Assembly (NCBI GenBank): GCA_014379205.1
Contig: JACMME010000200.1
Coordinates: 1-49,135, forward strand
Origin: Gemmatimonadaceae bacterium
GTDB taxonomy: Bacteria > Gemmatimonadota > Gemmatimonadetes > Gemmatimonadales > Gemmatimonadaceae
Direction of reading: 5' to 3'
DNA length: 49,135 bases
Shown one piece after another: positions 6,755 through 15,000 of the stretch. The notes under the pieces were generated by a model, which was not told the origin of the DNA, made no database searches, and saw only the letters and a list, made by a program, of their open reading frames with translations. Both the position numbers and the translations under genes were made by a program. Numbering within the stretch: position 1 is the first letter of the stretch; the number at the start of each line of letters is the position of its first letter.

Positions 6755-8308
6755 TCATGGCGCGATAAGAACGTCTTTCCACTGCTGCCCGTTGAATATC
6801 GTCGGTACCTCGAATCCCTTGATCCACGGCTGTACCGCGTACAGCTCGTTATAGAAGAACAGATACAGAATCGGCGCATCTCTAAATGACATCTCATCCG
6901 CCTGCTGATACAGCGCGATTCGGCGAGCGCTGTCGGGCTCTTTGCGAGCGTCGTCAACTAGCTTGTCGAAAGCGGCATTCGAGTAGAATGAAACGTTGGC
7001 TCCGCCGGGATGATTATCGCTGTGCAGAAGCGGAAAGAGAAAGTTTTCTGCGTCGGGATAGTCAGCATACCAATCCTTTATGACCAGGTCGGTCTCTCCC
7101 TTGCGGGCAGCGGCCCGCATTGTAGCTGCCTCTCGCTGCACCAGCTCCGCCCGGATACCAGCCGCGTTCAGATAAAATTGAATGCTTTGCGCGACGCGCA
7201 TGAACGACGGCTCCTGGGAATGCCAGAGCTTCACGTCGATGCCATTGCGGTATCCCGCTGCTGCAAGTAGCGCCTTGGCTTTCGCGAGATCGTACGCGTA
7301 CGGCGCACGCGCAGTATCCGATCCCGGAAGCGAGGGAGGTATTACGCCGGCGGCGAGACGCCCGCGCCCACCCACCAGCCGGTCCAGAATCGTCCGTATG
7401 TCGACTGCGTGGTTGATCGCCTGGCGAACGCGCGCGTCCGCGAGGGGGCCGCGCGTGGTGTTTATTCCAACATACCAGAGCCGAAGTGCCGGTGCGGAGA
7501 CGAGCCGTGCACTCCTTTCGTCCGTCTGCTCCCAGCGCCGCGTTTCGGGCTCGGGAATGTACAGAAGATCGACATTGCCGGCTTCGAACTCCGCTACCGC
7601 GGTGCTAGGCTCCGGAATGATGCGAGCCATCAGTGAATCAGTTTTCGGCGCGCCTCCAAAATAACTTTCGTTCCTGGCGAATAGCAGGTAGTCGTCATGC
7701 TTCCACTCGATCAGGCGCCAGGGACCCGTACCAACCGGCCGGGTGCCAAAATCGCTCGACGGAGCCTCGGGAACGATGGAAGCGACCGGCATTGCGAGTA
7801 GGGTAGGGAAGACGGCCAATGGCCGGTCCAGAGTAACGTGGAGGGTGCTGTCGTCCGGCGCGCTCAGCCCACTGACCGAGGCAGCTTTTCCCTCAGCAAA
7901 CGCCGTGGCACCGGCTATCGGAGTAAGCGTCGATGCACCGCCGCTACGCGTCTTCGGATCGAGCACGCGCTGCCAGCTGGTAATCACTTGTCTGGCGACG
8001 AAAGGAGTTCCATCGTGGAATTTCACTCCACGACGCAGATGAAAGGTGTAGGTCTTTCCGTCGGACGAGAGATCCCACCGAAGTGCCAGAGATGGCTGTA
8101 AGCGAGCGTCCGGCGTGAATCTCGTGAGGCCATCGAACACATATGCGACCGCGCGACCTGTGGGCACATCGGTTGCCAGCGCGGGATCCAGACCCTTGGG
8201 GTCGTAGGTATCCCGGGAATCGATCAGTGTTCGCCTTTGCGGTGAAGAGTCTCCGCCGCGGCAGGCGAGGAGGGCGAGGACGCCCAAGGTTGAGAGAAGG
8301 CGCAGCAT
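6755..8308 (-). CDS. Peptide ABC transporter substrate-binding lipoprotein (SBP family 5)
   Basis: 517 residues. The N-terminus MLRLLSTLGVLALLAC is a lipoprotein signal with lipobox LLAC, so Cys16 would be lipidated (by the Lgt coded at 29701-30525) and the protein held at the outer face of a membrane. The mature part is a family 5 solute-binding protein (DppA/OppA-like): DTYDPKGLDPALATD, TYTFHLRRGVKFHDGTPFVARQV, VRQAINHAVDIRTIL, YDLAKAKALLAAAGY are characteristic. It precedes the permease gene, as usual. Odd: the heptad array starts only four bases upstream of the ATG, so there is no Shine-Dalgarno sequence and the leader is the repeat itself. The start is still sound because it gives a proper signal peptide. 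Ligand unknown; peptide is the default for the family. Confidence 0.93.
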   Translation of the reverse strand: MLRLLSTLGVLALLACRGGDSSPQRRTLIDSRDTYDPKGLDPALATDVPTGRAVAYVFDGLTRFTPDARLQPSLALRWDLSSDGKTYTFHLRRGVKFHDGTPFVARQVITSWQRVLDPKTRSGGASTLTPIAGATAFAEGKAASVSGLSAPDDSTLHVTLDRPLAVFPTLLAMPVASIVPEAPSSDFGTRPVGTGPWRLIEWKHDDYLLFARNESYFGGAPKTDSLMARIIPEPSTAVAEFEAGNVDLLYIPEPETRRWEQTDERSARLVSAPALRLWYVGINTTRGPLADARVRQAINHAVDIRTILDRLVGGRGRLAAGVIPPSLPGSDTARAPYAYDLAKAKALLAAAGYRNGIDVKLWHSQEPSFMRVAQSIQFYLNAAGIRAELVQREAATMRAAARKGETDLVIKDWYADYPDAENFLFPLLHSDNHPGGANVSFYSNAAFDKLVDDARKEPDSARRIALYQQADEMSFRDAPILYLFFYNELYAVQPWIKGFEVPTIFNGQQWKDVLIAP

Positions 8309-8312
8309 TAAC

Positions 8313-8540
8313 GGGAATCGGGAATCGGGAATCGGGAATCGGGAATCGGGAATCGCTTAACTACCTGCTAATGACATACCAAACGCAACTAGTCGGTGAT
8401 GCTAAGAAAAGAGGAAGCTAAATCAAATTAGCCTGGGCAGGACGGACCGGGTCATCCGAGCACAGTGAGGCGCTCGCTTTGCTCTGTGCTCAAACTTCCA
8501 GTCCGGATTCCCGATTCCCGATTCCCGATCTCCTCTTCCC
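8313..8540. repeat. Heptad inverted array, unit GGGAATC, between divergent genes
   Basis: Six perfect tandem copies of GGGAATC occupy 8313-8354. Three perfect copies of the reverse complement GATTCCC occupy 8506-8526, followed by two degenerate units to 8540. The spacer of about 150 bases contains its own hairpin, GAGCACAG paired with CTGTGCTC (8459-8492 region). The whole lies between two divergent genes and must overlap both of their promoters. It is the cleanest of the heptad arrays in the window. Confidence 0.9.
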
Positions 8541-8592
8541 GTTTATCTTACGCCGAAATCGAGAATCAAACCAATCTACACCTTCCGAATTT

Positions 8593-9513
8593 GTGAGTTA
8601 TCTCCTGGTCGTCGACGACAACGAGGACATGCGGCTCATGGTACGCGAGGTGCTTGCATCGGCGGGTCACGAGGTGGATACCGTTTCCAACGGAGCGAAG
8701 GCGCTGCAGGCCATTGAGCAACGTGAGCCGGACCTGCTCATTCTAGATCTCATCATGCCCGGAATGTCCGGCATCGAGGTGTGCCGCTCGGTAAAGCGAA
8801 ATCCTTTCCAGGCGCGCATCCCCGTGCTCATGCTCACAGCGAGGGGAGACGTCGACCACAAGGTCGCAGGATTCGAAGCCGGCGCGGACGACTATCTCGC
8901 CAAACCGTTCGATCCGCGCGAGTTGAGGGCTCGGGTAGTTGCTCTCTTGCGGTTGGTGCGCCGGGAGGGCGATCGAAATCCGACTAGCGGCTTGCCGGGC
9001 GGTCAGGCGATAGAGGATGAAATTCAGAAGCGAGTAAAGCTGGGACAGACTTTCGCCCTGTGTTACTTCGATCTGGACAACTTCAAGGCGTTTGCGGATT
9101 TCTTCGGCTTCACCGTGGCTGATACGGTAATACGGGATACCGGAGCGGCGGTTCGCGAGGCAATAGCATCTGCGGGCTCACCGTCGGACTTTGTCGGTCA
9201 CATTGGCGGCGACGATTTTATCGCTGTCACGTCTCCCGAACACGCGGAAGCCGTAGCACGCGAGTGCGCCAGGCGCTTCCGCGCTGTCGCGATTCGCGCC
9301 GTGGGTGCTCAGGCGGTCGTGAAAGGAAGCTTCACGGGAATCGATCGGGAGGGACGCTCCAGGGAGTTTCCAATCGCGAGGGTATCAACAGCCGTGCTGC
9401 TTGTGAATCCTGAGCGCTGGGTCTCCATGGGCAACATCGGCGCTCTCGCCGCGGACGTAAAACGGCGAGCGAAGCAGTTGGGCGCGGGCACCATACTGGT
9501 CCAAGCGGTGTAA
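8593..9513 (+). CDS. Response regulator with a GGDEF-like output domain
   Basis: 306 residues. The receiver domain (1-125) has the acidic pair D8/D9, phosphate-accepting D52 (LLILDLIMPGMSG), T82 and K104 (YLAKPFD). Residues about 130-300 form a GGDEF domain: ALCYFDLDNFKAFADFFGF is the usual nucleotide-binding segment, and the active-site loop reads GGDDF (205-209) in place of GGDEF/GGEEF. The Asp for Glu change makes cyclase activity uncertain; it may make c-di-GMP or only bind GTP. The start is taken as GTG at 8593, just before the receiver strand; the longer frame would translate the heptad repeat and is rejected. No strong ribosome binding site is seen. A c-di-GMP riboswitch at 40895-40985 shows that the organism uses this messenger. 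Confidence 0.88.
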   Translation: MSYLLVVDDNEDMRLMVREVLASAGHEVDTVSNGAKALQAIEQREPDLLILDLIMPGMSGIEVCRSVKRNPFQARIPVLMLTARGDVDHKVAGFEAGADDYLAKPFDPRELRARVVALLRLVRREGDRNPTSGLPGGQAIEDEIQKRVKLGQTFALCYFDLDNFKAFADFFGFTVADTVIRDTGAAVREAIASAGSPSDFVGHIGGDDFIAVTSPEHAEAVARECARRFRAVAIRAVGAQAVVKGSFTGIDREGRSREFPIARVSTAVLLVNPERWVSMGNIGALAADVKRRAKQLGAGTILVQAV

Positions 9514-9604
9514 ATTCGGCTTGGCCCTGGTGCCCAAGCGGGTCTTCTTGCTCATCAAGTCGCCACGTTGAAGGCTTTTTTGAATCCAAATCCAGAACAT
9601 CAAC

Positions 9605-9847
9605 ATGTCTGAACTTCCGAGCCGCAGCGCGGATCTGCCTGCCGCCACCCACTACTATCGGCGGGATGTGAGCGCCAGGGAGTTAATGCCCGCCATTGGG
9701 GCCGGCGTCTTCGCGGGAATTGCGGCTTTCTACGTGACGCGACTCTTCCTGCAAAAGACGCCGCTCATTCGCGAGAGCGGCATCGCTCAGCTCGACGACC
9801 GCGGCGTCATCATCCGGCGACCCTATCGCAGCATTCCGGGCGAGTGA
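9605..9847 (+). CDS. Small single-span membrane protein upstream of tamA
   Basis: 80 residues, MSELPSRSADL at the start, one hydrophobic helix at about residues 27-49 (LMPAIGAGVFAGIAAFYVTRLFL) and a charged C-terminus ending RRPYRSIPGE. It overlaps the next gene by one base (TGATG), so its translation is probably coupled to the TamA-like protein. That placement suggests a role linked to outer-membrane assembly, but the sequence itself shows no known domain. ATG at 9605 is the only good start. Confidence 0.6.
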   Translation: MSELPSRSADLPAATHYYRRDVSARELMPAIGAGVFAGIAAFYVTRLFLQKTPLIRESGIAQLDDRGVIIRRPYRSIPGE

Positions 9848-12087
9848 TGGCTGTCGCGCACCGCGCGGGGGCCGCTCTCATTCTCGTAATGGCGCTGGCC
9901 GCTCCGGCGATGCGAGTCGGCGCGCAGGATCTGTCGTGCGAAGCGGATGACCTCGAGGTTCACGGTGTCTCGTTCCAGGGCAACCGCGCCTTCCGCGATG
10001 CCGAGCTTGCCAACGCCGTGGCGACTACGCCGTCGAGTTTTGCAAGAAGGCACCGCATTCCCCTCCTGAGAGGCACAAGGCGGTGCCTGAATGCACTGGA
10101 GCTTCAAAGGGACGTCTTTCGTCTGCGCTTCTTTTACCGGCAGCGCGGCTACTACTCGACCCGAGTTGACACAGTAGTAAGCAAGCTGCGAGCTGGCGTG
10201 GTGGCTGTGCAGTTCCGCGTTGTTGAAGGCGCGCCCGTGCTGATCGACACCATGGTGATCACGGGCCTCGACACCCTTGGGAATGGTGAACGGCTCGGGA
10301 GTTTTCTGCGCCCATTGCAGGGGAGGGTCTTCGACAAGACACGCATTCAAACGGCAATTGATTCCATCGTCGAGCGCTTGCACGACAACGGATACGCAAG
10401 TGCTCAGGCTCTTTTCGGATTCGACGTCCCGGACACGGCCCGCAATCTTGCGAGCGTTCAGGTGGATTTCGTGCCCGGACGTGTGGCACGCATAGGCGAG
10501 ATTCGCATTGTCTCCGAGTCCGCCCGGCGTGGCGAGCCGGTGAGCATCCCAGACAAAACAATCCTCGACCTGTTCTCGTTCGAGAAGGGTGACATTTTTC
10601 GCGAACGCGAGTTTTTTCGGAGCCAGCGGGACCTTTATCAGCTTGATGCCTACCGTCATGTGGAAATTCAGCTCGCTCCCGACAGTCTGCAGCCACCTGG
10701 AGATTCGCTGCTTATCGTAAATGCGTCGCTGGCGGAGCGAGAAATGCGCTCCGTCCGCACCGGCGTCGGGTGGGCGACCCTGGACTGCTTTCGCACGCAG
10801 GTGCGTTACACCGACAGAGACTTCCTCGGTGGGGCGCGCCGACTGGAATTGAACGGCCGGCTCACCAAGATTGGCGTCGGTGCACCGCTTGACGGTGCTG
10901 GAGCGTTTTGCCGGCCGAGTGTTCGCTCCGACCCATTCAGCGAGAAACTCAACTACTACGCCGGTGTCACGCTCAGAGAGCCTACTCTTTTCGGGCTTCG
11001 GAACGTGCCGACCTTCACGCTCTTCAGTGAGCGGAGGTCGGAGTTTCGAGCGTATCAGCGTACGATTCCCTTCGGAGGCATCGCTTCCGTGAGGCGCGAG
11101 TTGCGGCCGCGCGCCCCTCTCAATCTGTCGTATCAGATCGAATACGGACGCACCGATGCTGAGCCGGCTGTGTTCTGCTCGGTCTTCAACGTGTGCAGTC
11201 TCGACGATGTGGCGACGCTTACACGAAGCAACCGGCTCGCGGTTCTCAGCGCAGCCATAGCACGCGATCGCACCGATAATCCCTTCGATCCCGGTCGCGG
11301 CGATCAGATTCGCCTGGAGCTCCGGCATGCGTCGGTTGCCGTGGGGAGTGACCCATCCCTGCAGTTCAACAAATGGCTGGGAGATGCGTCTTATTATCGG
11401 CGGCTCGCGGGCACGGTGCTGGCAGCGCGGCTCCAGGTGGGCGGTGTACTGGCGCTTGGCTCTCTGCGAGGCGCCGACAAGTTCGTCCCGCCGCAGGAGC
11501 GATTGTATGGAGGCGGCGCCAATTCAGTGCGAGGATACAACCAGAATGAGCTCGGGCCTGTCGTATACATCGTGGACCGGTTTGATACGCTTGTTACTAG
11601 TGGAGACACGACGTTCCAGGCCAATCCAGCCGATGTTCGCCCTCGCCGCGCATCACCCAGCGGGGGTAACTCTCTCGTGGTTGCGAATTTCGAATGGCGA
11701 ATCCGGAGCCCTGTTCTGCCGGAGTTGATTCAATGGGTGTTTTTCGTGGATGCGGGACAGGTGTACAACCGGGCAAGCGAAACGGTGAATTTCGGTCAAT
11801 TCAAGGTCACTCCCGGAGCGGGGCTGCGTGTTGCATCTCCTGTCGGACCGCTCAGGCTGGATGTGGCGTATAACGGATACCCTTCTCGTGCTGGAGCGGC
11901 GTACTTTGTTCAGCCTGCCTCCACCACGAATTCACCTGCCGACTCCCGGACGCTTCTGTGCGTGAGCCCCGGCAACGATCTCGCAAAGGGTATTGGCGGG
12001 AACTGCCCGGAAACCTTTTCGCCGCCCCGCAGGACCAGCTTTTTTTCGCGCCTCACACTGCACGTCAGCATAGGACAGGCATTCTGA
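9847..12087 (+). CDS. tamA: BamA/TamA family outer-membrane protein (TamA-like)
   Basis: About 746 residues. A signal peptide (ALILVMALAAPAMRVGAQ) is followed by POTRA domains: VHGVSFQGNRAFRDAELANAV is the first, VLIDTMVITGLDTL the next and ARIGEIRIV a further one. From about residue 300 to the end lies the beta-barrel of the surface antigen/D15 family, with PQERLYGGGANSVRGYNQNELGP as the barrel hallmark and a C-terminal strand ending in aromatic F (GQAF). It belongs in the outer membrane. The next gene, nine bases downstream, codes for a TamB-like protein, which makes TamA the better reading than BamA; the pair is thought to help insert outer-membrane proteins or move lipids between membranes. 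ATG at 9847 is preferred to GTG at 9844. Confidence 0.88.
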   Translation: MAVAHRAGAALILVMALAAPAMRVGAQDLSCEADDLEVHGVSFQGNRAFRDAELANAVATTPSSFARRHRIPLLRGTRRCLNALELQRDVFRLRFFYRQRGYYSTRVDTVVSKLRAGVVAVQFRVVEGAPVLIDTMVITGLDTLGNGERLGSFLRPLQGRVFDKTRIQTAIDSIVERLHDNGYASAQALFGFDVPDTARNLASVQVDFVPGRVARIGEIRIVSESARRGEPVSIPDKTILDLFSFEKGDIFREREFFRSQRDLYQLDAYRHVEIQLAPDSLQPPGDSLLIVNASLAEREMRSVRTGVGWATLDCFRTQVRYTDRDFLGGARRLELNGRLTKIGVGAPLDGAGAFCRPSVRSDPFSEKLNYYAGVTLREPTLFGLRNVPTFTLFSERRSEFRAYQRTIPFGGIASVRRELRPRAPLNLSYQIEYGRTDAEPAVFCSVFNVCSLDDVATLTRSNRLAVLSAAIARDRTDNPFDPGRGDQIRLELRHASVAVGSDPSLQFNKWLGDASYYRRLAGTVLAARLQVGGVLALGSLRGADKFVPPQERLYGGGANSVRGYNQNELGPVVYIVDRFDTLVTSGDTTFQANPADVRPRRASPSGGNSLVVANFEWRIRSPVLPELIQWVFFVDAGQVYNRASETVNFGQFKVTPGAGLRVASPVGPLRLDVAYNGYPSRAGAAYFVQPASTTNSPADSRTLLCVSPGNDLAKGIGGNCPETFSPPRRTSFFSRLTLHVSIGQAF

Positions 12088-12096
12088 GCACGGCTC

Positions 12097-15000
12097 ATGT
12101 CACGTAGACGCAAAGTCGCCATTGTCAGTGCGGGTCTGATCCTCGGGATCGGACTCGCATTGGCGGCGGTCGTAGTCGGGGTGACTCAGACGTCGTACGG
12201 ACGGGAGCAGGTGCGCCGCGTTCTGGTGGGGCGCATTGCGTCCAGTATGGGTGAGCGCGGATCGATGTATATCGGACGTATCAGCGGCGGGTTCCTGAAT
12301 GGCGTCGTGCTGGATTCCTTCGCTATCCGCGATGAGGACGATTCTCTCTTCGTCAGCGCCGCCCGGGTGCTGGTCGAGTACGATGCGCGCGATCTGATGG
12401 ACAAGCGGCTGCTCATCAAGCGACTGGTGGTGGAACGGCCCGTGGTCAATCTGCGACGTCACGCCAATGGCCAGTGGAACTACAAGCGCATTTTCCCGAG
12501 CGGCCCCAAGTCGCCATTGCGTCCCGAGCGCAAGTTCGGCGATTTCATTGTGCTCGACAGCGCAGAGATCCGCGATGCGTACGTCATGGTAACGGAGCCT
12601 TGGAAGCCCGCGGATTCTCTTCGGGGACCGAGGCGTGACAGCGCGGTCGCGGTTGCCGTGGCGACGTACCGGTGCGAACCGGAATTCTGGCGCACTCCGC
12701 AGTGGCTTGAACGTCCATGCGGACGCGAGATTAGGCACACCAGTGAGGGGTTGAAGCGCACCTATCGCTGGCGCATTCACGAGCTGATCGCGTCGTACGC
12801 CCGGATCGCTGATCCTGACAGCGCCGGAAGGCTGTTCGCCATTGCAAAGCTTTCCGCCGATGAACCCGACCCGCCCTTCTCCTTCCGGAACATCACGGGC
12901 CCGGTTCGGTTGCTGGGAGATACCCTTGAGTTCGAGGCGCGGCACTTCGACTTGCCCGCGTCAACGGGTTCCGCGCGAGGAACAGTGCGGTGGGGATCAG
13001 GCCCGATGCGCTACAACATCGACGTGACGGGAGATTCTGTTTCCCTCGTGGATGTGAATTGGGTTTACCCCACGCTGCCGAAGACCGGTGGTGGGACGAT
13101 GAAGCTCCACATTCAGAACTCGGCTCGGAATCCACGTGTGCTGGAGTATGCTCTGAGTGAGATGGACGTCCGCACGACAGGCTCTCGCCTTCGCGGCGCC
13201 ATGACCTTTGCCGTCGGCGAGCCCGTACTGGTCGTCAAGGACGTGGCGCTTCGGGCGGAGCCAGTTGATTTCGCGCTTATCCGCGTTCTCAATGGAAAGC
13301 CCTTTCCCGTGGACTGGGCCGGACAGATCAATGGCACCGTCCGGGCGAGCGGCGGTCCGCTGAATCGCTGGCAGGTGAATGAAGCGCGCTTCCAGTTCAA
13401 CGATGCTCACGTGCCGGGCGCGGTGACACGCGGCACGGCGCGAGGTGGGTTGAACATCATCGAGCCATCCTTGACCGAATTTCGCGGATTGGACCTCCAA
13501 CTGGAGACGTTCGACCTTCGCACCATCAGATATCTTTACCCGAATTTCGCGCGCCTCGGCGGGACAGTATCGGGGTCGGCAACTCTGGACTCCTCCTGGC
13601 TGGACGTGCGCTTTCGCAATGCGGACCTTACGCACCATGACGGCCCGCATGCGCCGTCGCGGTTTACCGGAAGCGGGCGTGTCACCTATACAACCAAGAT
13701 CGTATACGACGCACAGCTCGAGGCAGCGCCGATTTCCTTCACGACGCTGGCGCGCTCGTACCCAATAATTCCATTTCGCCGCACGTATTCAGGACCCCTT
13801 CGTATTCAGGGAGTGCTGGACAGTCTTCTGGTCGTAACTTCGCTGAGTGGTCCGGCCGGGCAGGCGGGGTTCAGCGGATACGTGGACGGAGACTCGGCGC
13901 AGGGATACGCCGCTCATGGAGTGACAAGGTTCGAGAATCTCGACGCCGGCGTTCTTATCGGCAGTACCGAGCTACCAGCGACCAGGTTTACTGGAGAGAT
14001 GTCGAGCGACGTCAGATTCGATTCGCTCGCGAACATGGTTGGAACGTTGGCCGTAAATCTCGAACGCTCATCCGTCGATTCCGTCATGATATTTCCGTCA
14101 GCGGCGCGGCTCACCTTCGGCGCTGGGCGCATGCGGGTTGACTCCCTGCGAGTCGAAAGCAGCGTTGCGACGTTGACGGCATCAGGCGCGATAGGTATCG
14201 ATCCGGCGGTAGGAGATTCGCTGCGCTACGCGATCCGCGTCGATTCTCTTGGCGGCCTGCGGGCGTATCTCCGTCCGCGCATTGGTAGCCGTGGTGCGGA
14301 GGTTCTGGCGGATGCCGATTCCACCGTCGATCAGAGCGCCCGCGATTCTCTGATCGAATCGTTGCGGGATTCTCTCGCCGGTACGGTCATGGTCGAGGGA
14401 ACACTCGCGGGCTCCCTGGATACGCTCCATGCGGCCGGCGAAATAACGAGCAATGATCTCTTTGTTGGCGGCGATCAAACCCGGCATGTGCAGGGCGATT
14501 TCGCCATCGGGAAGTTGCCGTCAACGCCAACCGGAAGCGCGCGGGTGACATTCGAACAGCTGGTTGCCTCCGGCGTCCGGCTAGCAAGCGCATCAGCGTC
14601 GGTGGCTGTGGATAGCGCTGGAGGTGGCCGCGTATCCGTTCAGGCGCAGAGTGAGACGGGTCCGGCCTTCTGGGCCGCGGTTGGCGTCGATCGCTCCTCC
14701 GGCACGATGAGGCTCGCAATCGATTCGCTTGGCGCGCGTATCGGCGAGCGGGCCTGGGCGCTGGCCACCCCAGCGTTCGCGACGTTCGATTCAACAATTA
14801 TCTCAGTCGATTCGCTTCTTCTGCTGGATGGGGGTGGTAGTTCCGTGGTTGTTGACGCCAGGATCCCCCTCAACGGACCGATTTCAGCGAAATTCCTGGC
14901 TGAGCGCTTGCCGCTTTCTGACGTGAGTGCCATCGCCCAGCTCGATCGACCCCTCGCGGGTGTTGTTTCACTCGCTATAGGCGTGACGGGTACTCGAACG

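Noticed and set aside
8313..8540. CRISPR-like array
   Set aside because: The units are 7 nt and directly adjacent, without spacers, and no cas gene is present.
8479..8592. Upstream extension of the response regulator frame
   Set aside because: It would translate the GATTCCC heptads; the receiver domain begins right after the GTG at 8593.
9823..11328. 501-codon open frame on the minus strand
   Set aside because: It is opposite the TamA-like gene, which has clear POTRA and barrel motifs; the antisense product has no recognisable domain.
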